A stretch of DNA of 64,000 nt from Glycocaulis albus (GTDB lineage Bacteria; Pseudomonadota; Alphaproteobacteria; Caulobacterales; Maricaulaceae), in assembly GCF_014639075.1 (NCBI RefSeq), contig NZ_BMFS01000012.1, positions 1 to 64,000 on the forward strand, read 5' to 3'. This document shows positions 15,130 to 24,163 of the stretch, one piece after another; position 1 is the first letter of the stretch; each line of letters begins with the position of its first letter. Under the pieces are notes generated by a model. The model was not told the origin of the DNA, did not search any database, and saw only the letters and a program-made list of their open reading frames with translations. The position numbers and the translations under genes are program-made.

Positions 15130-16730
15130 GCGCGGCGCTCCTTTGCCCGGTGGAACTCGATATCGGGCCATTTCTCCTGCGTGTAGGACACTTCCCAGGC
15201 GTTCTTGGCCATGAAGACCAGCGCGCCATCAATGTCCTCGGCAATGGCGGATTTGTGCCGGTCGATCAGGGCTTCCAGCTTGTCTCGCGGTCCGGTTATC
15301 CAGCGGGCGGTTTCGTAAGGGCTGGGTTCGAAGGTGACTTCCAGATTGTATTCGGCCGCCACACGCTCGGCCATCACATCGATCTGCAGCGCGCCCACCG
15401 CGCCGACCACGAAATCCCCGCCCACCTGCAGGCGGAAAAGCTGGGTAACGCCTTCCTCGGCGAGGCTTTCGAGAGCCTTTTTCAGGTGCTTGGCTTTCAG
15501 CGGATCTTTCAGGCGCGCCCGGCGCAGCAGTTCAGGCGCAAAGTTGGGAATGCCCGCCACGCGCCATTTGCCGCTTTCAGAGAGCGTGTCGCCGACGCGC
15601 AGCGCGCCATGGTTCGGCACGCCGATCACGTCACCGGCATAGGCCTCGTCAGCCAGTTCCCGGTCCTGGGCAAAGAACATGATCGGGCTGGAAACGGTCA
15701 GCAGCTTGCCGCTATCGGTCTTCAGCTTCATGCCGCGTTTGAACGTGCCCGAGCACAGGCGCATGAAGGCCACCCGGTCGCGATGGTTCGGGTCCATATT
15801 GGCCTGCACCTTGAACACAAAGCCGGCGACCTCCTTGCCATCGGGTGTCAGCTCCGGCGCCGGACCGCCCGTAGCGGGCTGGGCCTCGGGGCCCGGTGCG
15901 ACCTGCTTGAGCGCCTCCAGGAGCTCGAACACGCCGAACTGGCGCAGGGCCGAGCCGAAATAGACAGGCGTCATATGCCCTTCGCGATAGCTTTGCGGAT
16001 TGAAGGCAGGGCAGACCTCGCGCGCCAGCTCCGCACCCTCGCGCAGCTCGGCCAGCTCCTCCGTGCTGAGGATCGAGCTGATCTCGTTGCCGGAAAGGGA
16101 GACGCGCTGGCTCCTGACGGGGTCGGCATCGTCTGCTGACGGGCGGCGATAGACCACAAACTCATCGCGTTCCAGATCGGCCACGCCCTTGAAGCGCGTG
16201 CCGGAGCCGGACGGCCATTGCATGGGCGCGGCGTCCAGAGCCAGCTTGTCCTGTATGTCATCGAGCAGCTCGGACGGGTCCATCGCCTCACGGTCCATCT
16301 TGTTGATGAAGGTGAGGATGGGGATGTCACGCAGCCGGCACACCTCGACCAGTTTGAGCGTGCGCGGCTCCACGCCCTTGGCGGCGTCCAGAACCATGAT
16401 CGCGCTGTCGGCGGCGGTGAGCGTGCGGTAGGTGTCCTCGGAGAAGTCCTCGTGGCCCGGCGTATCAAGCAGGTTGAAGAGAAGCCCGCCATATTCATAC
16501 GTCATCACCGAGGCCGAGACTGAAATCCCGCGCTCGCGCTCGATCTTCATCCAGTCAGACTGGGTCCGGCGGTTCTCCCCGCGCGCCTTCACCTGCCCGG
16601 CCAGCCGGATCGCGCCGGCGGAGAGCAGGATGTTTTCCGTCAGCGTGGTCTTGCCGGCGTCGGGGTGGGAGATGATGGCAAAGGTGCGCCGGCGCGCCCA
16701 TTCGGGCAGCGCACTTGTGGGGGAGGTCAT
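15126..16730 (-). CDS. prfC: Peptide chain release factor 3 (RF3)
   Basis: 534 aa, full length. Translational GTPase that ejects RF1/RF2 from the ribosome after peptide release. G1 SHPDAGKTT, switch II DTPGHEDF, G4 NKMD, then the RF3-specific region with RFKGVADLERDEFVVYRR and domain III features including TQLFRLQVGGDFVVGAVG. First gene of an operon with the MscS-type channel and the ArfA-like small gene, linked by ATGA and TTGA overlaps. Confidence 0.97.
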   Translation of the reverse strand: MTSPTSALPEWARRRTFAIISHPDAGKTTLTENILLSAGAIRLAGQVKARGENRRTQSDWMKIERERGISVSASVMTYEYGGLLFNLLDTPGHEDFSEDTYRTLTAADSAIMVLDAAKGVEPRTLKLVEVCRLRDIPILTFINKMDREAMDPSELLDDIQDKLALDAAPMQWPSGSGTRFKGVADLERDEFVVYRRPSADDADPVRSQRVSLSGNEISSILSTEELAELREGAELAREVCPAFNPQSYREGHMTPVYFGSALRQFGVFELLEALKQVAPGPEAQPATGGPAPELTPDGKEVAGFVFKVQANMDPNHRDRVAFMRLCSGTFKRGMKLKTDSGKLLTVSSPIMFFAQDRELADEAYAGDVIGVPNHGALRVGDTLSESGKWRVAGIPNFAPELLRRARLKDPLKAKHLKKALESLAEEGVTQLFRLQVGGDFVVGAVGALQIDVMAERVAAEYNLEVTFEPSPYETARWITGPRDKLEALIDRHKSAIAEDIDGALVFMAKNAWEVSYTQEKWPDIEFHRAKERRA

Positions 16731-16782
16731 GGCCGGTCCTGGCTAACGAAACAGTGTCGTGCCCGGACCTAGCAATCGCTCA

Positions 16783-17214
16783 TCATGCGCGCAAGCGCTG
16801 GGGCGCGTGCAGCCACACTGCATCATTGGCCGCGCGGGCGCTGAGCATGTCCATCTCCTGCAAGCCTTTCAGCTGCGTCAGGACCACCAGGCCGACAGAG
16901 GCGACACGCACCTGCACATCCTCCGGCCCGCGCGAGGCGTTCGGCCTGACCGCCAGCAGGGCATTGGCCTCATCGCTTTTCCAGCCGACCAGCGCTGCCA
17001 GAAAACGCGCCCTTTCGGGATGATTGCGCGCCAGATGCGGATCGGTATGGATCGCCTCGCGCACCAGCTTGACCGCCTTGCCGAGCGTCATCGCGCGCAG
17101 CTCGCGTTCAGGTATCGGGCAACCCGACGACAACGCGGCACGTTCAGGATCACCCAGAGAAAAGACCACATCATTGAACAGGAACAACACGCGACCTGAC
17201 CCCACTGCAGACAC
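16783..17214 (-). CDS. Conserved hypothetical protein
   Basis: 143 aa from a GTG at 17214. I do not recognise a named domain. The N-terminus reads VLFLFNDVVFSLGDPE, the middle is helical (ELRAMTLGKAVKLVREAIH) and later RARFLAALVGWKSDEANALL; there is no signal peptide, no Cys pair and no obvious membrane segment. Codon use looks like its neighbours. It precedes prfC on the same strand with a 52-base gap, so cotranscription with prfC is possible. Confidence 0.7.
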   Translation of the reverse strand: MSAVGSGRVLFLFNDVVFSLGDPERAALSSGCPIPERELRAMTLGKAVKLVREAIHTDPHLARNHPERARFLAALVGWKSDEANALLAVRPNASRGPEDVQVRVASVGLVVLTQLKGLQEMDMLSARAANDAVWLHAPQRLRA

Positions 17215-17371
17215 GGTATGCCAGCGCCACCCGGCTGCGCTGTCTGATGCAGCGCCCGCACTGGCCGGCAGCCCGTGTGAAAATCCTCGATGGGCGCAGT
17301 GTGGCCGTCCCGCGTTAAAACTGCGTCACCGGCGCGTTGGGAAATCAGCAGTGTTACCGGAAGATTAACGC

Positions 17372-17707
17372 CTACTCCTCAACCCGCTCCATAAGGAAGT
17401 GGCGTCCGTCGCGGTCCATGATCTCAACCGCCCAGATGTCCGGGTCATCCTCGCGGCGGCGGGCGATATAGGCATCAGCGCGCGCCTCCTCCATCGGCAA
17501 ACTGCCCAGAGGCTGTGACCAGACACGCTCCCCCTCCATGTCGCGCACCGGCACAAACAGCCTTGCCAGCCTGTCGGCACCGACCAGCTTGACCAGAACC
17601 ACGCCGGCGTCGGCGTCCCCCTTGTGCAGGACGTAAAAGGACGCGCCCTCGCGTTCCGCGCGCCATTTGAGGGCATCCACCCAGATCCATGTGCTGAGTT
17701 CAGGCAT
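17372..17707 (-). CDS. DUF1491 family protein
   Basis: 111 aa from the ATG at 17707. Small cytoplasmic protein of the DUF1491 family, found almost only in Alphaproteobacteria: WIWVDALKWRAEREGA and FYVLHKGDADAGVVLVKL, followed by a C-terminal IWAVEIMDRDGRHFL. Function unknown. Divergent from the exported protein gene at 17767. The gap 17215..17371 between it and the preceding gene shows nothing I can annotate. Confidence 0.82.
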   Translation of the reverse strand: MPELSTWIWVDALKWRAEREGASFYVLHKGDADAGVVLVKLVGADRLARLFVPVRDMEGERVWSQPLGSLPMEEARADAYIARRREDDPDIWAVEIMDRDGRHFLMERVEE

Positions 17708-17766
17708 GATTCGCCCTTGCTGGCCGGACAATTGCTTAATAATGTGTAAATCGAGGGGAGCGTTTC

Positions 17767-19404
17767 ATGACGATACAGGCACGCTGGTGGAGTGTCATGT
17801 GTATGGCCGTCGCGATAGCGGTGGCTATGCCTTGTAAGTTCAGCCCGTCTGCTGCGGCGATTCCGGATGCCGGGGCCAGCGCCGCCTCCAGTGCTCCGGC
17901 CACGCCTGGCAGAATTGCCCGCTCCGAGGAGCGAACCCTTGCCAGCCTGACACGGGACAACCGGTCCACTCACAGGCTCGACGCCAGCACCCGCGAACTT
18001 CGCATTCCCTTTACACTGGCGCCCGGCTCCGTTCCTGAAGGTGTGGAGCTCGTCCTGTCGGCCCGCCCCGCCTCGCCGCGCTCCGGCGGGCGCATAGAGG
18101 CGATGCTGGCCGGGTCACGCACCATCGCCTTCACCCCCCAGCCAGACAGTTTCGAAGCGCGCTTTTCGCTCTATTCCGACAATTTGCGGGCCGGCGAAAA
18201 CACGCTCATCGTGCGCCTTGATGCCGGTAGCGCCGATGGCTGGCGCATCGACCTGCGCGCCAGCCGGCTACGGGTCACAGCTCTGCCATCGGCCGGCTAC
18301 GAAACGCTGGAAGCACTGGAAACCGCGCTGTCAGCCCATTTTGCCGCGCCGCGCCGTGTCTTCATCCAGGCCGATGGCTCGGGCCGCGAGCAGCTGGCGG
18401 TTGAAGCCCTCATAGCGCAGGGCCTGGCCCTGCGCATGGGCCAGGCGCCGGTCCTGGTCGAGCGGCCAGACGCGGCGGAGCTGGTTGTGCGCGCTGCCAT
18501 GGACCCGCTTTCGCCAAACGCATCCATTGCCCTGGCCGACCCTTACACCATCCGGCTCGCGGGCGCAGAGACCACCACGGTGGCCGCCGCGGCGCGCCTG
18601 TTTGCCGCGCGCAGCTTTGCCGGCACACAGACCCGCATGACGCCGGCTGACGCGCTATCCGCGCCGCGCCTTGCACACACCTCTTCCGACAGCGCCTCCA
18701 GGGTGGACAATCTGCAGGCGCTCGCTGAATCCGGCGTGCCCTTCGCGCGGGAAAACGGCGGACGCGCCGCGATCGTCCTCGTGGGCGCCAGCACCGCCGA
18801 ACGCCTCGGCGCGCTCAGCCTGCTGTCGCGTGCGTCCCTGGTCTCCGGATCGGCCTGGCTTTATGCCTGGTATGGCAATGACGCCGGCCTGGCGCCTGCC
18901 GATCATGACCTGTTCCTGATGGGGCCGATCGGCGCCCTGGACCCGCGCCTGGTCAGCGCTGCGCCCGCCGAAGTGCGCGCCGCCACCGAAGCGGCCAGCC
19001 GGCGGGTACCGCGCGAGCGCCGTTCCTACGGCTCGACCGCCTTCGCAGACGAAGGCAGCCCCGTTTCAGGCGCCGTCACCGGGATAGCCGCGCTGTACCG
19101 GGACGCGGGCGGGCGCACCATCGTGCTGCTCACGGCGCCCGAAGGAGCCGATTTCTCCCGCGCTGCGCGCCGGCTCGCCCATTCCGATCTGTGGCGGGAA
19201 TTGCACGGCCGTGCGGTGCTCTGGGACGCGGGCAGCGTAACCGGGTTCGGACCAACCGCACGCACCGACTACGCCTTGAACGAACAGCTCATGGACCTGT
19301 TCCGCCGTCACGACCGGCTGCTGGCCCTGATCGCGTTTGCGCTGGCTGTGCTTTTGCTGTTCGCAGGCAACGCCGTAAACCGGAGATCAACCCGGAGCGT
19401 GTAA
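17767..19404 (+). CDS. Exported, membrane-anchored protein resembling BcsB
   Basis: 545 aa. N-terminal signal/anchor (about residues 7-25), a long periplasmic part and a C-terminal membrane helix (residues about 513-533) with a short basic tail. The N-terminal region reads like the first carbohydrate-binding beta-sandwich of the cellulose synthase subunit BcsB (IPFTLAPGSVPEGVELVLSA; SDNLRAGENTLIVRL), and AAELVVRA-type and AARLFAARSF stretches resemble its flavodoxin-like parts. No bcsA is nearby, so a role in cellulose export is not supported. The following gene starts 11 bases downstream and is probably cotranscribed. The BcsB likeness is a weak visual match. Confidence 0.6.
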   Translation: MTIQARWWSVMCMAVAIAVAMPCKFSPSAAAIPDAGASAASSAPATPGRIARSEERTLASLTRDNRSTHRLDASTRELRIPFTLAPGSVPEGVELVLSARPASPRSGGRIEAMLAGSRTIAFTPQPDSFEARFSLYSDNLRAGENTLIVRLDAGSADGWRIDLRASRLRVTALPSAGYETLEALETALSAHFAAPRRVFIQADGSGREQLAVEALIAQGLALRMGQAPVLVERPDAAELVVRAAMDPLSPNASIALADPYTIRLAGAETTTVAAAARLFAARSFAGTQTRMTPADALSAPRLAHTSSDSASRVDNLQALAESGVPFARENGGRAAIVLVGASTAERLGALSLLSRASLVSGSAWLYAWYGNDAGLAPADHDLFLMGPIGALDPRLVSAAPAEVRAATEAASRRVPRERRSYGSTAFADEGSPVSGAVTGIAALYRDAGGRTIVLLTAPEGADFSRAARRLAHSDLWRELHGRAVLWDAGSVTGFGPTARTDYALNEQLMDLFRRHDRLLALIAFALAVLLLFAGNAVNRRSTRSV

Positions 19405-19415
19405 TCTCCGCTCCC

Positions 19416-20306
19416 ATGATCGTTCTCGCCCTCGCCTCCGGCCTTGCCCTGACCGCTTCGCATGATGACACGCGCGTTGAAACGGCTGCGCGCCTGGCCC
19501 GGCTGGTCGAGGTGGCGGCCATTGACGAGGCCTGCGCCATTCTGCCCGCCGGAGAGCGCGCCATTCTTGAACGGGAAATCGCCACCGCGCGTCACCATGC
19601 CGAGGCCGGCGGCATGTCATCGGCCACCTGGTCGTCCGGCTCGGAGCGCATCCGGCGCCGCTGGGCCAGCCCTGATTGCAACGCACCGGGCACACAGCAG
19701 ACCGTCCTGCGCTACCGGCAGGCCCTGAATGGCTGGCTGATGGGCGGCGAGCGCAATTTCGAGGGGCATCAGCGCAGCTGGACGGCGCGTGCCGCCGGAG
19801 ACGAGCACAGCCAGTGGTCCCTGGCCCAGGACGCGGTCCATGGCGGCATTTCCGCCCGCTTCGGCTCGGTCATCATCGGGGAGGACGCGGTCGTCCTGCT
19901 GTCTCTGCGCGCGCCGCGTCAGCCGGCAAGTGCCGTTCTCGTCCTGCGTGATGTGGAGCTGGCCCCGCGCCCTGTCGACTTCACGTCCGGCGGACGCCGT
20001 CAGCCGCCGGGCGGCGAACCGCTGGCCGCTCTGGGGGCCCTGGCCTCCGGTCAGCAGCGGATATGGACCAGCGGCGTTCTGCGCGATGGCGGACGCTTCG
20101 CTCCCGATGGCAACGGTGTAACCGCGAGCTTCACCTTCCCCGACGGCACGCTGGAACAGATGATGGCACTGGAAACGGCCGAAGCGGCACGTGTGGACCT
20201 CTATGATGCGTCGGGTGCGCGCATGGGGCGTATCTGGATAGAGACCGGCGCCTTGCGTCAGGCCCGCGATTACGCGCTGGCCGCCAACGCAGTCCGTCAG
20301 GACTAG
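19416..20306 (+). CDS. Hypothetical exported protein
   Basis: 296 aa from the ATG at 19416; a longer reading frame to 19191 lies inside the preceding gene and is not used. A short N-terminal hydrophobic segment (MIVLALASGLALTAS) suggests export. No known domain is recognised; residues 95-130 contain RYRQALNGWLMGGERNFEGH and the C-terminal half is beta-rich. It follows the BcsB-like gene by 11 bases and probably works with it. Confidence 0.7.
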   Translation: MIVLALASGLALTASHDDTRVETAARLARLVEVAAIDEACAILPAGERAILEREIATARHHAEAGGMSSATWSSGSERIRRRWASPDCNAPGTQQTVLRYRQALNGWLMGGERNFEGHQRSWTARAAGDEHSQWSLAQDAVHGGISARFGSVIIGEDAVVLLSLRAPRQPASAVLVLRDVELAPRPVDFTSGGRRQPPGGEPLAALGALASGQQRIWTSGVLRDGGRFAPDGNGVTASFTFPDGTLEQMMALETAEAARVDLYDASGARMGRIWIETGALRQARDYALAANAVRQD

Positions 20307-20315
20307 GAAGCCACT

Positions 20316-22055
20316 CTAGCTCGCCGCCGCCTGCTGGACGATCGCTTCCCCGGCAGCCTGCGCCAGGCGGATCTGTTCGTGGACGGCTGGCATTTCCGGT
20401 TCGCTTTTCAGAACACCGTCATTCCCGGCCCTGACCACCGGCAGTGATACCGTGACCGTAGTGCCCTCACCCTGCCGGCTTTGCAGGCTCATCGTACCGC
20501 CATGCAGGCCAGCCAGCGCATGCACCAGCGCCAGGCCGAGGCCGGACCCGCGTTCATCGCTCTGATGCGCGTTTGCCGCTTGCGCATAAGCCTTGCCCAG
20601 CCGGCTGACCTCGGCCTCGCTCATGCCGGGCCCGCTATCGCCGACCGCGAGCACCAGCTCAGCGCCGCTGGCACGCAGCATCACCACTACCGCCCCGCCA
20701 TCAGGGGTGAACTTGATGGCATTGGACAGGAGGTTCAGCACGATCTGCCGCAGGGCCTTGCGGTCGGCGTGCACCGTCATCGCACGCTCGCGCAGATCAC
20801 AGCTCAGGCGGATATTCTTGTCCTCGGCCCGCAGGCGCATCATGCGCACACAGGTCTCAACCACCTCGCCTGCATCGAACGTCTCGCGCACCAGCTCATA
20901 GCGGTCAGCCTCGATCTTCGACATGTCCAGAACATCCCCGATCAGATCGAGCAGATGCACGCCGCTTTCATGGATGAGGTCGGCATATTCCGCATAACGC
21001 GCCGGCATGGGGCCGAACAGGCGCTGCTTCATCAGGTCTGAAAAACCGATAATGGCATTGAGCGGCGTGCGCAGCTCATGGCTGATGGCTGCGAGAAACT
21101 CCGACTTGGCCTTGCTGGCCGCAACCGCCTCGTCACGCTCGCGCGCCAGCCTGTCCAGCACCTTGTCCTCGCGCCGCGGCACGGACAGGGCCACAACGAA
21201 GCCATCCCCGGCCCGGTGCGCGCGCGCTTCGAGCGATACCGGGCGCCCCCCGGCTCCGCGCATCTGTGTGACGATAGACCCGCTGGCCTTGCGCAGCTGG
21301 CGCTCCAGCATGTCACGGCCCTCGTCTTCATAGGCGAGATGGGAGACTGGCAGCCCGGCCACGTCACGCGGCAGGCCCGGCAGCATGCACCGCGCCGCCA
21401 GCGACATTGCCTGCATCCGGCCATCGGAATCGCACACGATCAGCGCGGACGGGGCATGTGCAAACCCATCTGCCAGCGGCTGAAGGACCGCGTTCTCGCC
21501 CCTGATGTCAGCTAGCCGCGGCAACAGCCCGGCAAGCGCCACAAGCCCCGTCAGCGCCAGATAGGCCGCCACGGCAAGCGCAACGGGAAAAGCCAGACCG
21601 AAAGCAGCCAGCTGCGCCGCGCCGGCGTAAATCATGATGGAAAGGGCGGCCGTATTGACCATGAGGCTGACCAGTGCCGCCCCATATTGCCGGCTGGCAC
21701 ACAGGGCCGCGCCACCGGCGAGCGCCACGAACACCGTCAGGCCCGCCAGCGCGCCCGGCAGGGCCGCCAGCGTCAGCACCGGCACGGCCCAGCTGACAAC
21801 AATGAAGGCGCGGGCAGTGTCACTCCAGCCTTCCGCGCGCGCCAGGCGCAGGCCAACCAGCCCAGGGAGGGCTGCGGCCATCATCAGCGCAACGTCTGCC
21901 AGGGCGGTCCCAAGTACCAGAGCCATCACGCCGGCACCCAGCCAGAGCACCGCCCAGAGCGCGTGAATCCAGCGGGCCCGGGTGCGGGCTATCCAGCTGC
22001 CAAGCCTTGTTGCCAGGGTGATCATGCGGCCTTTGAGGTTCCGACTCACTAACAT
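20316..22055 (-). CDS. Membrane sensor histidine kinase, DivJ/PleC type
   Basis: 579 aa (alternative start 22025). Residues about 30-180 hold six or so membrane helices; a PAS-like region follows (190-295; PSALIVCDSDGRMQAMS). HisKA carries the phospho-accepting His326 in AAISHELRTPLNAIIGFSD and the cell-cycle-kinase-like FGPMPARYAEYADLIHESG..LLDLIGDVLDMSKIEA. The ATPase domain has N-box NLLSNAIKFTPDG, G1 GDSGPGM and GSGLGLALV. The HisKA segment and N-terminal multi-helix layout recall Caulobacter DivJ, which phosphorylates DivK; that identity is inference. No response regulator is adjacent. A CtrA-like motif lies upstream. Confidence 0.9.
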   Translation of the reverse strand: MLVSRNLKGRMITLATRLGSWIARTRARWIHALWAVLWLGAGVMALVLGTALADVALMMAAALPGLVGLRLARAEGWSDTARAFIVVSWAVPVLTLAALPGALAGLTVFVALAGGAALCASRQYGAALVSLMVNTAALSIMIYAGAAQLAAFGLAFPVALAVAAYLALTGLVALAGLLPRLADIRGENAVLQPLADGFAHAPSALIVCDSDGRMQAMSLAARCMLPGLPRDVAGLPVSHLAYEDEGRDMLERQLRKASGSIVTQMRGAGGRPVSLEARAHRAGDGFVVALSVPRREDKVLDRLARERDEAVAASKAKSEFLAAISHELRTPLNAIIGFSDLMKQRLFGPMPARYAEYADLIHESGVHLLDLIGDVLDMSKIEADRYELVRETFDAGEVVETCVRMMRLRAEDKNIRLSCDLRERAMTVHADRKALRQIVLNLLSNAIKFTPDGGAVVVMLRASGAELVLAVGDSGPGMSEAEVSRLGKAYAQAANAHQSDERGSGLGLALVHALAGLHGGTMSLQSRQGEGTTVTVSLPVVRAGNDGVLKSEPEMPAVHEQIRLAQAAGEAIVQQAAAS

Positions 22056-22199
22056 TGCCTATGACTGCAAGCTCTGCCTGCGGCGTTAACAATTATTGAA
22101 TCGCGCCCGGAGGCTTTCCAATCGCTGCGCGCAGGCTTGGACATCGGCAAATTTCACGGCAATGTAGGGCAATTCAAGCTGTCTGGAGCGTTACCGGCC

Positions 22200-23198
22200 A
22201 TGATCACACCTTTGCTGGCCATACTGTCTGTGTCCCTGCTGCACACCGGCGTTCAGGAGGCGGCTGAAAACGCAGATGAAAGCGGAACTTCCGAGCCCGT
22301 GCTGGTGCTCGAGCCAGCCCCGGAAACCTCCACCCTCCGCCTTCATGCCGATACCTATGCCGCCTATCACTCCGATGTGAATGAAGCGGGCAGCCGCGAG
22401 CTGACCTCGGTATCGGCACTCGACGCGACGATGGACTCCCTGGCGGCCTACTATACCGACGACCGCCTCGTGGACGCGCAGATTGCCTATGCCGCCCTCG
22501 TCGCCGCGCAGCACCCCGAATTTATCGACTCCGTGCGCGCCATTTCTGACTATTACGGGGCCGGCGTGACGGCAGCCAGCCTGATGAACGATCCGGTTTT
22601 TGTCACCGGCTTCATGGGCGCGGACACGGCCTCTGACAATGTGGTTGGCGCGCTGACGACCGACACACGCACGATGAACACCGTCGCGGACCGCTACCGC
22701 GAGGCAGCCTACGATCTGCAGAGCCAGACCTGGGCCCGCACACGCGCCAATGACAGGCGCACCCGGCTGGAGCAGATTGAAAGCGGCTCGGTGCGCCTGC
22801 AGACACCCTTCCGCATGGCCGAGCCGGACAATGGCCGGCGCCTTGGCGCAGCCTCTGACCTCTTCGGCGCCTCGGCCAATGCGCCGCGCCCGGAAGCCCC
22901 CACACCCGGCCTCGCCCTGACCGTGGGCGAGACCCAGCTTCAGCCCGATGAGCGCCGCGTCGGCCGTATCCTTGCCGTAGCTGCCCTCCAGTCGATCGAG
23001 TCCGGAGACATGCGGGCCATGGATGCCCTGCTGGCCGATCCCGCCGTGGGCCGCTGCATTGTCTCGGCGCGGCTGAACCTCGCCCAGTGCGTCGCCGCCG
23101 GCCACTTCAAGTATGAAGACGCTTTCTGCATCGCGGAACACGCGCTGGAGGAAGTGGCGGTCTGCCTGACAACCACGCGCGAGCCGGTAGCGGAATAG
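22200..23198 (+). CDS. Hypothetical exported protein
   Basis: 332 aa from the ATG at 22200. N-terminal hydrophobic segment (ITPLLAILSVSLLHTGV) suggests a signal peptide. The body is helical and acidic with no domain I can name; two cysteine pairs near the C-terminus (RCIVSARLNLAQC and FCIAEHALEEVAVC) probably form disulphides. Divergent from the histidine kinase gene across a 144-base region that carries a CtrA-like motif. Confidence 0.72.
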   Translation: MITPLLAILSVSLLHTGVQEAAENADESGTSEPVLVLEPAPETSTLRLHADTYAAYHSDVNEAGSRELTSVSALDATMDSLAAYYTDDRLVDAQIAYAALVAAQHPEFIDSVRAISDYYGAGVTAASLMNDPVFVTGFMGADTASDNVVGALTTDTRTMNTVADRYREAAYDLQSQTWARTRANDRRTRLEQIESGSVRLQTPFRMAEPDNGRRLGAASDLFGASANAPRPEAPTPGLALTVGETQLQPDERRVGRILAVAALQSIESGDMRAMDALLADPAVGRCIVSARLNLAQCVAAGHFKYEDAFCIAEHALEEVAVCLTTTREPVAE

Positions 23199-23347
23199 GC
23201 GGCGTTAACGCCCTGATAACTATTACTAACTGGCGTTAACAGGGCATTTACCCCAGCCCCGGCTTTAGCTGGAAATGGCCGTCAGCCTCGCCTAGCCTTC
23301 AAAGTGCGGGAGAGAATTTCCCGTGAAGCAGAGGCTGAGGCGAGCCG

Positions 23348-23698
23348 ATGATGTTCATATTGCGCGCTGCGTTCTGGATTGCGGTAGTCGCGGCTTTCGT
23401 GCCGCCAGGCTTCTCCGCAGCCGGAGGCCTGTTTGCCAGCGATATGGAGCGCCTGCTGGCCGAACCGGCGGCGCGGGCGGCGCAATCCCTGCAGCAACAG
23501 CCGCAACCGGCCCCTGGCGCACAAATGACCAGCCATGCAACCGGCATTTGCGCCGAATACGGCGAGCTTTGCGACATCTGGGATCACGTGACCGGGTTTG
23601 GCGGCTATGTCGGCACCGTGGCCCTGTCACAGGCCGATGCCATGATTGAAGCGTCGCGTGAAACCGGCAGCGCAAAGCCCGCCGCACAGACACGCTAG
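23348..23698 (+). CDS. Small membrane-anchored protein, DUF5330-like
   Basis: 116 aa from ATG ATG at 23348. The N-terminus MMFILRAAFWIAVVAAFVPP is a membrane or signal segment typical of the DUF5330 group in Alphaproteobacteria; a conserved-looking Cys pair occurs in GICAEYGELCDIWD. The rest is Ala/Gln-rich. Function unknown. The upstream gap 23199..23347 contains two TTAA-N7-TAA-like motifs reminiscent of CtrA boxes (23205..23219 and 23236..23250). Confidence 0.65.
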   Translation: MMFILRAAFWIAVVAAFVPPGFSAAGGLFASDMERLLAEPAARAAQSLQQQPQPAPGAQMTSHATGICAEYGELCDIWDHVTGFGGYVGTVALSQADAMIEASRETGSAKPAAQTR

Positions 23699-23746
23699 AC
23701 ACAAGCCCGCCTTGCCCTTCGCCGCTTCTGCGCCTAGGTCAGGCGC

Positions 23747-24163
23747 ATGCAGACCGGCGATCCCGTCATTGAATCCCTCGTGGATGAGTTCGACTTTCTG
23801 GGCGACTGGGAAGAGCGCTACCGCTATCTCATCGAGATGGGCCGCGCGCTCGAGCCGCTCAAGCCCGACGAACACTGCGATGCCAACAAGGTCCAGGGCT
23901 GTGTCAGCCAGGTCTGGCTGGTCCTTGGCAAGGATGGTGAGGGAAAGCTGCTCATTCGCGGCGATTCCGACGCCCATATCGTCAAGGGCCTGGTAGCGCT
24001 TCTGATCCGGCTCTATGCGGGCCGGTCACCAGCCGAGGCCACCGCCATAGATGCCCGCGAAGTGCTGGCCCGTATCGGGCTGGGCGAGCATCTCTCGCCG
24101 CAACGCTCCAACGGGCTTGCCTCCATGGTGGCACGTATTCGGTCCTGGGCCGGCGAAGGCTAG
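23747..24163 (+). CDS. sufE: SufE family Fe-S cluster assembly protein
   Basis: 138 aa. SufE accepts sulfane sulfur from the cysteine desulfurase SufS and stimulates it. The active Cys52 lies in KVQGCVSQVWLV, and the N-terminal DWEERYRYLIEMGRALEPL is the family opening. No suf operon is next to it. Its stop codon overlaps that of the convergent DUF6456 gene in the palindrome CTAG (24160..24163). Confidence 0.95.
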   Translation: MQTGDPVIESLVDEFDFLGDWEERYRYLIEMGRALEPLKPDEHCDANKVQGCVSQVWLVLGKDGEGKLLIRGDSDAHIVKGLVALLIRLYAGRSPAEATAIDAREVLARIGLGEHLSPQRSNGLASMVARIRSWAGEG

